Shown: positions 45,614-59,673, counted from the stretch's first letter. The stretch: DNA of 64,000 bases from Brassica napus (GCF_020379485.1 NC_063438.1:806001-870000), one strand, 5' to 3'. Made by a program: numbers and translations. Notes: generated by a model not told the origin, from the sequence alone.

Positions 45614-47161
45614 CAGTCTCAAGCTTTAGATCACTCTATGTATTCTATATTTCACATGGATACATCTCCATTTTCAGCTCAATTGGCGTAGAGTTCAGAG
45701 GGTTTCTCTACCATATTAGTTGCTTATGTGTGATATATGCCTACATCTATCTCTGTTTTTCTATGTGCTCAGCTTTTATTATAGCTGTTTCTTTTACCAG
45801 TATGGTTTTATTGTCAAGTATCGTAAACATTTCCTCTTCGAATGGAAAGTAAGAATCTATAAAATGTTGTTTGATCAAAAAAAAAAAAAGGTGAAGAAGA
45901 AGATAAGACCGATTTTTAAGAACATACGAACCACACCATATCTCAAACTGGATACTGAAACTGTATATGGTTAAAAATTTAGATATCAAATGACAGCCAA
46001 AAACTATTTAGTTGAGTGGTTTGATTCAAAGGCAAGACATGTTACAGAAAAAAATCAGAAAGTATATGGGAAAAATAGTCTTTACGGCATTTATAAAAAT
46101 CTCAAGCAGTTTCGTTATCTTTAAATATAATTATTTTTTCTTTTCTTTAACAAAAAAAAGTTTTTTCCAAGGTTTGGGGTGACTTATCTCTAATAGTTCT
46201 TGTTCAATAGTGTCCAGATCAATTATTCAAGTCGACAAAAGAAGGATCAGTTCTTGTTTTATGGTTTGCAATGAAAAAAAAAATCGAAAAATATATTGGA
46301 TATATTGAACTGTTAAGTTCAATTATTTATTAAAATTTGTTTAATTTCTATAGTAAAAAGAGAGAAAATACACAGTAACTTCTTGACTCTCTAATCATAG
46401 TATTTTTTTTTTGGTCAACCACTATCTAATCATGGTAAAAGGGGACAGTATCGACAAAAATATATACATGTAGTTTTAACATTGATAAGAACTAATACAA
46501 ATTGAATGTATTATTTAACTGGTTCGCTTTTAATAATTTTTAGATTTAGAATTCAAATAGTAACAGGCCATATATATTATATACCTTCCTCTTTTTGTTT
46601 TGAAAATACATACCATCCATTTTCTATGAAAACATATAGCCATATCTCTCTAAATGATTATTGGACAATATTGCGAGTTCCATCTTTGTCAAATTTGCGA
46701 GTTCCATATGCGTTAATCTGTATAAAGTATAAAGATGATGTACACCGACACCGGCCCACTGATACCATATGGTATAACACACATCTCATTAATAATGATC
46801 AAGAAATCGATCCAAATTTGCCCTAGACACTATACTTCTCGTGAATATAAAAAATTATTGATTATAACACTATACCAACCAAATCCGAATGATAACAATT
46901 TAGATGCTAGATAGACATATAGGCACTATACTCTTTTTGTTTCAAAATAAAGGTTATCTTAAACCAAATTTTGTTATTCCAAATAGCTTTAATGTCATTT
47001 TTCTATCAGTCAAATATTTCAAATTTTAAATAAATATAAATAAAACATAAGTTACAAGCCAACTGTTTTTGCATCACTACTGTAGAACAATTAATTTGTT
47101 ATTCTCACTTGTTTAAAATATGTCAATTTGACATCTATATTTGTTTAATTTTATTAAAATT
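45614..47161. other. Intergenic
   Basis: No gene recognised. A MITE-like left end ('tactctttttgtttcaaaat') starts at 46929, but its right end is missing or was lost at the Helitron insertion at 47162. Confidence 0.45.
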
Positions 47162-47662
47162 TCCTATATATTAATTGAGAAACATTACAATTCTTTTTTG
47201 TATTCACGTGTCATCCCTATGATGATTCTTAGAATACTTAGAGAAACATGTTGATTCATCTACTTATATAATAAGTTTTTTTTATTAAATTAACCATAAT
47301 ATTCATTATTAAGGTTCTTTATTATTTCTTTAAATAAAAGTTACAGATTGCCTAATTTGTGATAATTAATGATTTTGAATAATAAAGATTTGATAAAAAT
47401 TAGTGTATCTTCGATCATATTGGTTTAATCTTAATCTATTAAAATAAATTAAACAACCACATTAACCATATAATAAAAATTTAGATTTTTCTGTATATGT
47501 TATATATTGAATTTTTAAAACTGACTATAAATTACTAAAACTTTTACAAGTCTCACATTCAAATTTTGTGATCAATGGTTTAATTTTTTTTTACGACAAT
47601 ATACAAATGATTATAAAATAATATAAGTAAAAGTCTAATTTAATTTAATTATTAAAATTAAA

Positions 47663-47704
<42 letters not shown>

Positions 47705-48188
47705 TTAAATTAAACTATATACCATATAAAATACATAAATATTTTAATTTTGAAATTTATTTTGAACAATTTCTTTTGATAAAAGGTTTGAACAAACATT
47801 GACAACTTAATTTTTAAAAATTATAAATTACTAAAACTATTAATTTACAATGAAAATTTTGTTATCAGTAATTTAAAGTATTTTCTATAAAAATACAAAT
47901 AATTAAAAAATATGATTAAAAAGCATCATTTTGTAGACATTAATATTAAAAATATACTATATATGTTAATATCATTTAAATTTAATTATATATCAAATCA
48001 AATAGAAAAACAATTGTTTGGATTAATAAAATTTATATGTTCCCACCAATTTAATTATATATGTAATAGTTACTTAATTTTTAATTATTTAATATATATT
48101 TATTATTTCATAATATATAAAAATATATAATATCTAAAATAATTTATATATAATGTTCATCGAACGCAAGGCGCGGATCTTAACCTAG
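47162..48188 (+). mobile_element. Non-autonomous Helitron G, 1,027 bp
   Basis: The 5' end is 'TCCTATATATTAATTGAGAA' followed by 'ACATTAC'. The 3' end is 'gcaaggcgcggatcttaac' then CTAG (48185-48188) and T. The hairpin stem is partly decayed. Both ends match the element at 42149, so they belong to one family. It contains a TA microsatellite at 47669-47700 and no coding sequence. Confidence 0.78.
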
Positions 48189-50419
48189 TAGAGTTTTAAT
48201 AAGAATGACTTTTTAAAAATCAACTATGTAAGTTTAAATTTTCAGCATTGCTTGACTATAGTTGGTACTGTTACATATACAGCGTACTATAGCATATAAA
48301 TGCCTATTAGCTATAAGATATGTGTGCGGTATTATTAATTAAACAATTGTCATGTATATATGGTCAATTTTTGAAATTAAACACATTAACGACATTTTAG
48401 TTTGCTCCATCTAAAAAAGGAAATGATCACACATTAACCTGCAAGGCTACGTTCATATAGAGACACCCCCTTCCAAGAAATTGACGTATCGATTACGGAT
48501 CAAAACTATTGATGGCAAACCCCACATTCCAAACCTTAACTTTTATCATATTTTACTTGCTTTAAACTTGGAAGTCTAATAATGTTCTACGAAATGCGAA
48601 TAATTTGCGTGTATAGTCTTATTAGTTTTTTTTTTGTAACTGGTTACAGGATAAAGGCAACATCTAAATGCCGATGTGCGATCATAATGAAAGTTTCTTA
48701 ACACAAAGCAGTAGAAAGATAAAGACATTGTTTATTGAACGAAAAGTGTGCTATAGTTTGGATAACTCATTGTTATAAATAATTATAGTTAGCAATTTCA
48801 TATGTTTCTACTATAATTCAAAAGGTAATTATTAGAAACATGAATCACAACTAAATATTCCTCATTAACCCAGAATGTGTACAGTGTATGCAGTATATAT
48901 ACAAGTGTGGTTTAGACTGATTTAGCCAAAGGAGACTTAAATAATTTTTTCAAACTATACAATAATTGATATATATATGCTAATAGTACATGTAACTGAA
49001 AAAAGTTTTAGGAATTTTCTTACGCTTTTACTGTATTTAACGTCAACCAAATATTTAGTTTTATATTATAATAATCTGAACGCATAAGCATATATAAACC
49101 TTTTTTTTTTTTGAAAAACAAACATAAATGTTAACACACAAAAAACTGTAGTTGTAGTTTATGCAAATAAGCTCAACCTCAGTCGTCCTATGTATTACTG
49201 AAAGGAGTCGCGGTCGCGTAGTTAATTTTGTTCATATAGAAGGTATATAAAGTTTTGATATCTTATTAATGTGTGTGTATATATATTAACTACAAGTACA
49301 ACAATAACGACATTCAACTCGAATACACATATGTTATATGCCTATATTACAGTTTATAAATAGAAGTTGCATATGCATGAGAAATAGTTAAATGTTGAAA
49401 TATGTTGTTCTGCCTCTTTGACTACTTGTATCATCTAATTGTAAATATGATGATCAAGTTGTGAATAAGTAGCTCTAAGTTGGGGGAAGTTGCAATCCTT
49501 ATCAGACTATTTAATGACCAGTCTCCTCTTTGGACTGATCCTCACTGATTTTAGACCAAGACTATAACAAAACAAAACATATACATAAATAACCAAGACA
49601 AAAGAAGATAAACCTATACTGTAATTGCTAAGTTGGCTAAGTTGATGCTAGATCAACGGCCAGGCACTTCTCAATGAAACACGAGAGACCTCTGACCGTT
49701 GATATAAGCCATCGACAAGAACTTAGCAACCGATGTTTGGGACCATATTAGATTTTGTGTGTTTATCGAATCGTGTGGGGTTTGTCTGATTACGTACCCA
49801 TAAATGACCATCGTGCCATCTAGTCCATTTCCTTTGAGTTTGTTGAGGTTTAGGGGGTGGGTTACATGGTCATGTCGTACCAGTATTCCACCGATGCCAA
49901 GTGTACATATGTCAATTATATACCACACTCAGAAACTTGACACGATCACGCACTTTGTCACTTAAACTTCACACGTGGCTAAATGAGAAAGCGACGGATT
50001 CTGATCAGTCTAATCTGGTAACGAAATTAACGGCTGTAAACAGAAAGCTGCCATCATCTAACGGCAAAGATCAACACAAGATACACTTTTGTCTGAGGAA
50101 GTGAGGAGAATTTTTTTTCTCGGTACAATCGGCCAATCTATAGCTGAAGTCCTCAGCTGAAGGTCAAATACTCAATATTCATACTCTTCTTAAATTACTA
50201 ATTCCAGTTGCGTTAGATTATTTGTTTACAAGTATAACTTGAAAGATATGATAGAAATACCACGAAACTTCTATCAGATATAAGCACTTTCGTTTTAAAC
50301 ATCAAGTTTAGCGGCAGTCGAGTTATAAACTGATAGCAACAATCATGTGGGCAAGACAAGGCTAGTTTCCAAAGTTCAACTAATTTTTGAGCCATTTTAC
50401 CAAATATCGTATAAAATTA

Positions 50420-50632
50420 TATTTTCTCCGCTTTTAAAAAATATTGTTAATATTGTTTCACAAAATATTGTTTACATATTCAATATAAAATTTTAACAAA
50501 ATTATATTTGAACTTCACTGTTTTAATGTATTAAGTGATAGAAACTGTTATTAATATATAAATAAAAGAAAGAAAAAAATTAATATTTTTTAATTTATGT
50601 GAAATATATAAAATGATCTTATAGAGGGAGTA
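50420..50632. mobile_element. Stowaway-like MITE (decayed)
   Basis: About 213 bp. It starts 'tattttctccgcttttaaaa' and ends 'aaatgatcttatagagggag' and 'ta'. The ends are partly matched inverted repeats with TA flanks. Confidence 0.58.
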
Positions 50633-52620
50633 CATATATATGTGGATAGAAAATAACTATGCATATGTGATCTTACGACCTTGAACCAATAATGTTTAGT
50701 AGTTTATATATATGACATCACGTACGGACTAAATTTTGTAATAAAATGTTCAATGGATGGTGGTAAGTATAATAAGAGTTGCAAGTCTTAGCGAACTAAT
50801 TAAATCTTGTAGCTGTCAAAGCGTCATCTAGCACATACATAGGGAGGTTAGTACAATAATGTATAAATTACATTTGTCTCGTGGATAAGTTGTACTAGCT
50901 ACAAAAGGACACGCTATTTTCTATTTACAATTGAGTTCAAATCCTTTTAACTTTTCAAACCACGGTTAATTATAGCGAATTAACGTTAGTTTTTTAGTTA
51001 AATGACAAGTTTGTCTTATTACATTTTAAACAAATAATGAAACGCATATGTGGGCGACACCTATTGGAGAAATCTTTAATCGATCCCACGTCCATGTTTA
51101 AAAAACGTATTTAGAGTAGAATCTGTCAGGCCGTTATAAGTTATATAAGTACTCCTGAATCAAGACTGATTAATCAAGAACTCGTCAAATGTTAAATAAC
51201 AAATAACCCAAATCCATCGGCTACAATTTACAGCCCACAATACTTTTGTTGGTTATAATTAAATTTTGAATTGAATTGTTATATAGTTTGAGATAAACCC
51301 ATGTTTAAAACAAACCCTATACTGTAAATGCATTTTCCTTTACGGCGTTCAGTTATTAGAGTTCAGAATTGGCTTTATTTTTACTTTTTACTGATAGATA
51401 TGAAACACGGGCTCCATGAAATATGACATCATTCGAAGGAGCATAGATCCCATTGGATTGGAGAGGTAAGTCTCACGCGCCAACGTATGGCGGCGCTGAG
51501 CCGTAGATATTATTTGCTTGCTAGTAAAGGCACCGTTATGAACTCTAATAAAAAAAAATCTTAAATTTGCAATCAAATTTGTTGGTTTTGAACTTAAAGA
51601 GAGTAAAAAAAAAATCTATAGGTGTGTTTTTCGACGAAATATAATAGACATGGTAGATAATTTTTTTTTATTAGACTATGTATTTTCAAGTATATTGAAA
51701 GAAATATTGGATGTTGAAATTCAACAACTGTATAACAGTTACATGTAAATAAACAGACAGATCAGTGATTTAGATGTGATTTAGATAAGTCAAGTCAACT
51801 GGATTACACATTAACAGATAAATTTTATTTAATTAATACAAGCAGACTCCATGATTTACGTTTGATTCAACGGTCACGATGATAATTAAGTTAGCGTTTG
51901 CAATAAGTTAAGTTAGTTGATGTAACCATCACATTACACCTATTTATTACATTCTTTACTCTGTACTATACAGTTAATTAATAAGATTCATATATTTTTC
52001 TATCCATTGCGATTAAAGCCACCTGTTGCAAACCCATTTGTTATTAAACAAAATTTATTTTACTAATGACCATATATACACAATTAAAAGTTTTTGTGTA
52101 AATCAATATTCGTTACATTTTTGAATCCATGTAAATCATCTAAACAATTACATTCAAAGTGGTCTTGCTTCTGTTCTAAACACCTTTAGTTTGATGTTTA
52201 TTTATCAAATAAATCAGTGAACGAGACTCTGCAATCATCTTTTTCTTGTGGCTGAACGGTCTTGCTTTCTTATTTTCCTTTAAAACAATATTGGAATCAA
52301 ATCTACAAGCACTTTCAATTTGTTAAATATAAGATATTCACACAAAAGAGATTCACAATCGACGTCGATCGATTCTAACGGAATCAAGCTTGGGAAGCCT
52401 AATTAACTAGCTAACTATCAGCACAGTATTAGTAACCTCTTGAAAGAGTATTTTAATAACCTTTTGTACTTATATTAAATATCTCAAATATGAACATGTT
52501 ATATTAATACTATGAACATTTTTTCCAAAATTAGAAAAATATCTTTTAAACTATATTTTGGCCATACATATGTAAAATTCGTTTTTTTTCTTGCAAAGTT
52601 AGCCGTCAGATACACTATTA

Positions 52621-52860
52621 TACTCTTTCCGTTTTATATTAAGTATCGTTGTAAAAAAAAATTGTTACAAAATAAATATCGTTTTAGTATTTCAATGCAC
52701 AATTTATTAACTTTATTTTCCAGTTTATTTTTCTATTGGTTAAAATATGATTAGGTATATGGATAATGATGTTTTTATACAGAAAATATACAAAATTAAA
52801 TATTTTCTTAATTTATGTGCGTGAATCTAAAATGACACTCAATATAAAACATATGAAGTA
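52621..52860. mobile_element. Stowaway-like MITE
   Basis: 240 bp, from 'tactctttccgttttatatt' to 'aatataaaacatatgaagta'. The inner block 'ttctattggttaaaatatga' and 'ttaggtatatgg' is shared with the copies at 23212 and 9593. Confidence 0.72.
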
Positions 52861-53155
52861 GTTGTTTTTTTTAAACTAGACTAGTTTTTTTGACTAAAAA
52901 AGACTAGCATAGTCGAAATAATAAATTTACAACGTAAAATGTAAAATAACAAAACAAAAACTAAATTTGTCGAACAATGAACACATTCTTACCGCAGGCT
53001 CAGAGAGAGACAATAAAATAAATACAACTACACAAAATATTATTAAGAAAAAATGTTCCTCTAAATTATATACTAAAAGACAATATATACTAGGGATAGT
53101 ACTATACAAATACATAAATAAATGTTGGCATTTATTTTAAGGAGTTCCGATTTTC

Positions 53156-53163
53156 TATATAAA
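53156..53163 (+). promoter_or_regulatory. TATA box of CYP78A6
   Basis: CTATATAAAG at 53155-53164, 107 bp upstream of the ATG. It implies a leader of about 75 bases, which contains a CT-rich run. Confidence 0.7.
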
Positions 53164-53269
53164 GACCAAAGCTATCTGTTGATCTTTAAGCCCCACAGAC
53201 CAAAAGACACTCTCCTTTAGTTTCTCTCCCTTCTCTCTTATAGCTTCACTTGCATTCCTTTGATCCCCC

Positions 53270-55043
53270 ATGGCTACAGAACTCGAAAGCTCCTTGATCT
53301 TTGCCCTTCTGTCCAAATGCAGCGGTCTAAGCCAAACCAGTCTCGCTTTCTCTCTCCTTGCCATCGTAATAGTATGGCTCGCCTTCTCTCTCTTCTTCTG
53401 GACCTATCCCGGTGGACCTGCATGGGGCAAACACCTCTCTCGCCGGTTAACTAACAAAACCGGAACGGTTATTCCCGGTCCAAGAGGGTTCCCTTTCGTG
53501 GGAAGCATGTCTCTCATGTCCAGCACTCTAGCTCACCACCGAATAGCGGAAGCAGCTGAGAGATACGGAGCCAAACGCCTCATGGCTTTCAGCTTAGGCG
53601 AGACACGCGTGATCGTCACGTGCAACCCCGACGTGGCTAAAGAGATTCTGAATAGTCCAATTTTTGCTGACCGGCCGGTTAAGGAATCAGCTTACTCTCT
53701 GATGTTTAACCGGGCGATTGGTTTCGCGCCACACGGGGTTTACTGGCGAACGCTGCGAAGGATCGCTTCGAACCACCTCTTCAGTCCTAAACAAATCAAA
53801 CGAGCCGAAACGCAGAGGCGGGTGATCGCTAGCCAGATGGTGGGGTTGCTCGAGAAACAGAGCAGTACTAACGCGCTCTGTTTTGTTCGTGAGCTGCTCA
53901 AAACGGCGTCGCTTAGCAACATGATGTGTTCTGTTTTCGGACAAGAGTACGAGCTTGATCAAGACCATGTTGAGTTACGTGAGTTGGTCGAAGAAGGCTA
54001 TGATTTGCTCGGAGAATTGAATTGGACCGATCACCTTCCTTGGTTATCGGAATTTGATCCACAGAGAATCCGGTCTAGATGTTCCGCACTCGTACCAAAG
54101 GTAAACCGGTTTGTATCACGGATTATATCTGAGCATCGTAGACAAACCGGTGACTCGCCTCGTGATTTCGTGGACGTCCTGCTCTCCCTCCATGGTTCGG
54201 ATCAATTATCCGACCCTGACATCATTGCTGTTCTTTGGGTAATTAATTTTTATAATCTAAATATTGCTTTAGAAATTCCGGAAAAAAACATGAATTTTTA
54301 GATGGAATGTGACATGTGATGGGATAAATAAAGCATTAGAATATTTATCAACAGATTCTATATAAAGTAGTAAATAATTAAATACTAAAGAATTTGCATT
54401 TATTCTCGTTATATTTTTATTACAGGAAATGATATTCAGAGGAACAGACACAGTTGCGGTTTTAGTCGAGTGGATCCTCGCTAGGATGGTGCTTCATCCA
54501 GATATTCAATCGACGGTACAGAACGAGCTTGATTCGGTAGTCGGAAAATCAAGAGCCGTCGATGAGTCTGACTTGGTTTCACTTCCGTATCTGACGGCTA
54601 TGGTGAAAGAAGTTCTGAGGATGCACCCTCCAGGCCCACTACTATCGTGGGCCCGTTTGGCCATAACAGACACGATAGTTGATGGTTGTCTTGTTCCGGC
54701 GGGGACCACAGCAATGGTGAACATGTGGGCCATAGCGCATGATCCACACGTGTGGGTTGATCCTTTGGAGTTTAAACCCGAGAGGTTCGTAGCGAAAGAA
54801 GGTGAGGTGGAGTTCTCGGTTCTAGGGTCGGACTTGAGACTAGCGCCTTTTGGGTCGGGTCGTCGGATCTGCCCTGGGAAGAATCTTGGTTTGACTACCG
54901 TTACGTTCTGGACCGCGACGCTGTTGCATGAGTTTGAATGGGGATCGTCTGTTGGAAACGGTGTTGACTTATCTGAGAAGCTGAGGCTTTCATGTGAGAT
55001 GGCTACCCCTCTTGCTGCTCAAGTGCGTCGTAGGCGCAGTTAA
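53270..55043 (+). CDS. CYP78A6: Cytochrome P450 CYP78A6
   Basis: An ER-anchored monooxygenase of the plant CYP78A family. Members (KLU, CYP78A6/EOD3, CYP78A9) promote growth of seeds and organs through an unidentified mobile product. The two exons are 53270-54238 and 54426-55043 (GT-AG, phase 0), giving 528 aa, normal for the family. There is an N-terminal membrane segment (about 23-46, '[20 protein letters not shown]'), a Pro-rich hinge '[11 protein letters not shown]', I-helix '[13 protein letters not shown]', ExxR in 'KEVLRMHPP', 'FKPERF', and heme loop '[12 protein letters not shown]' with Cys at about residue 472. The N-terminus '[20 protein letters not shown]' closely resembles At2g46660. 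No damage seen. Confidence 0.95.
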
Positions 55044-56343
55044 AAAACTTATAAGAAAATGGAAGGTTTCTAATTAATGGAAACAATGTATTAACTAATT
55101 AAGCAGCTTTTTAATTAGAACTAACATTCTTATATATACGTGTGGTGTTTGTGTGTGTGTGTGATTTGTGAGTATGAAAGGTGAGTGATGTGTCTCTATG
55201 TTGTAAATACAATGAAAAGTAATTTATATTGTTATGTTCTTGATTAGTGTCTAAAACGTAATTTATTTACTATCGTATAAGGTAATTAAAAAAATCACCG
55301 TGGTTAGTCCAAAAACCACATGCGTTTGTAACTTTGTATACTTCAAATATAGATGCCGCCCTAGTCAATTCTAAAAATACAACCCGCAGGTTTTCGACCC
55401 TGGCAAATTAGTTCTCCTTAAGCTATACAACTCAACACATTCTTTTATGAAAAAATTCTAAAAATCAAGATTGCAATCGTATATAAAACTATAAAATCTG
55501 TGTCGTTAGAAAAAACCATAAAATCTTTTTCGTGATTACGGAAATGATCTTTCAGAGTATACACACTCTGGGATTTCTTTACTTTTTATATAATATTTAA
55601 CCAGCACATGTAATCAACGCTTTGAATATTTAAAGAAAATAAAATATATTTCCTGACAGCAAATATTGACTTAAGAATAATATTCTCAGATTTTTTATTC
55701 GAATATCCAAATACTATGCATGAAAAGAACATCACTTCGAGAACAAGTATGAGTCTGTAAAAATCGATGACAAAAAAAAATTAATTATAATTACATTGTG
55801 AAATCGAATAGGTCAAATCAATTGATAAGTTTTAAAACCTACAACATTCTTCAGATCTTTGTATCCATAAAGTGCCAAGAAATATTAACAGACAATATGT
55901 AAGTTGAAATTATACATGTGGGTTTCATATCTTTATAGTAAACATATATACAATAACCTCATTTTATATATATCACGCCCATTCCTTCCTCCTTTGAGAA
56001 GTTGTATATCTGTCTTACTTTCTACTTGTTTTTTCTTTGCATATGTACAGTTGTATACAATATAACGAACTACTACTTGGTGTTAATTGAGCTTGCCTCA
56101 CCCATTCATCTTTTGGTTAATGAAATTTATTTTAGTTGATTGTTTTTTTTTATAACATATCAAAAACTGGCCTGTTTGCTACGGCTGTTACAAAAAGAAA
56201 TAAAAGCTTGAACTCCCATTCACGGGTCAACTTTTTGAATAAGAAACCATTATTATTACGAACGCACAAGACCAAAATAATACTATTACAACAATATGAA
56301 ACTATGTGATGGATGTTTCTTTCCAAGTTCCAACATCAATCTT
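55044..56343. other. Intergenic between convergent CYP78A6 and CB5-C
   Basis: 3' flanks of two convergent genes. A GT run (about 55141-55165) lies in the likely CYP78A6 3' UTR. No further gene. Confidence 0.6.
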
Positions 56344-56914
56344 TTAACTTGTCTGCTTGTTGTTGTAGAATCTGAGAAAGAAAGCAACGCCGAGAATCAA
56401 GAGAGGAATCAAGTATACAAGCATCTTGTTTCCAGTTTCTTCTTTTGTGGTTTCAGCCGTAGATTCTTTCTCCCACGGCGGAATATACTTCGCCGTCACC
56501 GGAACCGTTGACTTGTCAACGTCACCGATACAATATTTCTTCATCGTTTCTTTTGCTTCATTGCTATGATTCACATCGTCGAAATCAGTCGACGCGTCCT
56601 TTCCTTTTTTAGTAAGTTGTCAATAAATTCACACAGTTACGTAAACCAAAAGAAATGGAAAAAACGGATTAAACCAATAATTATTTGTACGTACCGGTGA
56701 CGGCGAGTAGAACATTGTCACCGCCAGGATGTTCGTCAATGAAACTGCTGATGTCATAGACCTGTGGATACACTTGTTTTAGATTCATACATAGTAGAAG
56801 ACTAAGAAAAAAACAATGGATTCATGAAAAATAGACCTTTCCGTGGATGAGAATCCAACAATCATTCTTGCACTTATGTTTAGCCACATCATGAAACGAA
56901 ATAAGATTCGCCAT
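56344..56914 (-). CDS. CB5-C: Cytochrome b5, tail-anchored
   Basis: A small heme protein that passes electrons to ER enzymes such as desaturases and some P450s. The three exons on the minus strand are 56837-56914, 56695-56761 and 56344-56603, all GT-AG and in phase, giving 134 aa. The heme-binding histidines are in 'DEHPGGDN' and 'DVNHSNEAK'. The core is followed by a linker ('[15 protein letters not shown]') and a C-terminal membrane segment '[17 protein letters not shown]' with the short tail 'RFYNNKQTS', typical of a tail anchor. The start Met opens '[15 protein letters not shown]'. An acceptor-like 'ttcag' at about 56955 suggests an intron in the 5' UTR. It corresponds to At2g46650. Confidence 0.94.
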
Positions 56915-57432
56915 TTGATCACTCTGTTGCTCTTGCTTAGAAGTTAATTAACCTGAAATAGAGTTTCATTAGACTTCAAATATATAACACTGAAACAAAA
57001 TCAAGAAAGCAATTGAAGGGAAGAGTTTCCACGATTACGAACCTATAGATGGAACAAAGCGCAACTTCTCGAGACCACACGCGGTCTGTTTATATTATAA
57101 GCTGTGAAAGAACTCTTGAATATTGTTATTTCTTGATTTTTGATTACATTACAATTACTAAATAGGTTAAGGCGTTGAAAGAAATGTAAAAAATGGTACC
57201 TACCATAATGAAACGTGAAGAATATGATGATTGTAATTAAATGGTAGCTGAGACGCGTCAAAGTGCTCAGCGACCTCAGGTTGGTGAAGTCCTTCACGTT
57301 TTTATATCACGTAACTAAATATACCGAAAGTCCACCATCATTATTTCGTTTTGTTTAAACTTAAGCCTCAAAGTTACTTTTCCTCACCAGGCCCAATAAC
57401 GCAAAAGAGGTTTTCCTACTTTAGAAATAGTA
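56915..57432 (-). promoter_or_regulatory. CB5-C 5' flank
   Basis: Upstream side of the minus-strand cytochrome b5 gene. It includes a likely 5' UTR intron end and a 'GGCCCA' (TGGGCC on the minus strand) near 57391. No second gene. Confidence 0.4.
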
Positions 57433-58435
57433 CTAGATTCTGACCTGCCCTTTCAAAAGGGCGGGTATATTTTTTGTTTAAAAAAAAAAGTTAATTTTTA
57501 TATTTGTGTTTTTCTTTGTAATCATATTTATATTTTTCTATGTAGTCATATTTGTGTAAAATATTTTTTAAAATTATTAGTAAGAGGTTTTGTGAAAATC
57601 GGCACCTATAGAAGTAATCCTATGTTATCCCTTATCATAACATACTTACCCTATATTATGATTGAATAATGTCAATTACTTTATAGGATATATCATTTGT
57701 AACATTTAAATTTCAAAGTTTTGGAAAATGGTATTAGATTTGTTTACATATGATTTATTTTTCTGTACATGTGTTAAATATTTTTTTGGTAATGAAAATT
57801 TCTACATATGGAAGACGATATGTTTTGCTAAAACCCATATTTGAGTTAGCGGACTGGACCAGCTGGACTGTGATCCGCTCTTTTAAGCCGTTCAAGATTA
57901 TGCTAAAACCAGATTTAAATTAAACTGACAAATCTAGTCATAAATGGGTCAAACTCATTAAAATTGGTGATTCGATTCAATATCAAAACTCGGGTTCTCG
58001 AATTCAAGTTAAAAATAAATGAAACATGATTTAAAAAAAACATAAAATTTTATAGTGTTTTCTAATATCTATCTAAATAGATTAGTCTCATCATATTTTT
58101 ATATTAATTTTTGAATTTCTCATTTTATTTTTAGATTCCAACAATAATATAAATTTTTATCAAAATAATTTTATGATTGCACTTATACATATATAGCTAT
58201 TTAATTTAAAACTGAATTAAAATTTAAAACCCGCTTAACCGGTTTGACCATTGATCCATCTACAATGTAGAGTAAATGTCAGGAGACAGTTTTCAAAACA
58301 TTGTAAAAAATATTAAATATGGTAACATACATTGTTTATAATTTTGTATAAAATATTTAAATCTAAAATTCCAAGATGCTATTTTGCTAAATTAATCTTT
58401 TTTTAAATAATAAATTCTATTTTAATTTAATAGGA
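57433..58435 (-). mobile_element. Non-autonomous Helitron E, 1.0 kb
   Basis: The 3' end on the minus strand has the hairpin CCCGCCCTTT-TG-AAAGGGCAGG (57444-57465), then CTAG (57433-57436) and T. The 5' end at 58435, after A, is 'TCCTATTAAATTAAAATAGA', close to that of Helitron A. It is AT-rich and non-coding. Confidence 0.7.
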
Positions 58436-59673
58436 TAAGAAATGTTTTCATTTTTCGCTGATTTCTCTTGTTATTCCTGCAGGTTTCAGTCACAATATAA
58501 CGAATCTAAAGTATACATGTGATTATAAGCTTAAAATCTACAAAAAAAAATTGAGTTCTTTCAGTTTTTTATTTATTTCTCAATTAACACCAAATCACCA
58601 TGGTTGCTGACCACTCCATGATTTTCTGGCGACTAATCGGTTGTCGAGGCCGAGTTCTCGAACATGACTTTTTTATAAAACATCTGAAAAAGGGTAATAA
58701 ATTTTTTTTTTTTGGTCGATTACTTCGACTTAGATGTTTACGATGAGTTACTGTAAAATGGGTTTTATCAACCCAGTTCGCTAAGCTGGGTTTATCAAAT
58801 TAGATTACATTATAACCATGATTCTTCAGAAATTAGTATACCTCGTTTGTGTTGGTGGGATTATCATCATTTTCTGTTCACAACACTAACATTTGCTCAA
58901 TAAGCGTTTAGTGTTAGGATGATGATGAGAAATCATGTGTAAAAAGGTTATCAATAAATAGAAGTGGTTACTGGACAGAGAAAAATAATTGCTCTTGAAG
59001 AATAAGATCGTGCTTTTTTCAAACAAAAAAATAAAAATAATAAGAGCGTGCATTAGTATTGAAAGATGCTAGATTCGTTTAATATTTAGATGAGTTATAA
59101 TTTAAGTTGGACACAACATATATCAATGGGTCATGATCCTAATTTAATAGTATTGATTTGTTGGGCAAGTTGTTTATTTTTAGGAAGAAATATTCTATAA
59201 TATGTAATTGGCAGAAGTCGATGATTAGCAATGACAATGAGATTTCATCAGTGAAAATAAATGCAAAATCTTTGGGATAGGTTCAATTTTTTTATTAATT
59301 TATGACATTTTAACAAATTACCTATAGACTGACTAAGCTATAACACAATGGAATAATACTTTGTTACAAAAAGAAACATAATGGAATAATACCTCAGACT
59401 GATACAGGACGAATTTGTTTTGTTACAGAGAAACTTGTAGAACGATGCATGAAGAATAAAAACACGTAGTCACATATAATAATAAAATAAAATATGCGGA
59501 AAACAGAAATAAACGGTAACAACTCCGTAGTGGTTTTGTGAAAGACAAACAATACTTCTTAACGATACGAACACTCTCAAAAAACAAAAGAAAATAGAAA
59601 TCACATATAATATGAAAATCATACGTCCAGTAATTGCTCTCGTACGACGTCGTTCTGAGACTTCTAAGCCACG
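58436..59673. other. Intergenic, 3' flank of TAC1
   Basis: No gene recognised. A short repeated block 'tgggttttatcaacccag' with 'ctgggtttatcaaa' at 58759-58798 can form a small hairpin. Confidence 0.5.

Larger units (their letters stand above)
48189..53155. other. Intergenic, upstream of CYP78A6
   Basis: Five kilobases without a recognisable gene, holding MITEs at 50420-50632 and 52621-52860. The less AT-rich stretch at 49480-50100 carries open frames of 67-85 codons on both strands that match no family I know. At2g46670 (a CCT-domain gene) would be expected about here; no CCT motif was found. Confidence 0.5.

Noticed and set aside
45431..45691. 86-codon open frame
   Set aside because: It lies across a MITE-like repeat and resembles no protein.
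49671..50104. Open frames of 67-85 codons as a remnant of At2g46670
   Set aside because: No CCT-domain residues (the Arg/Lys-rich pattern of that motif) on either strand.
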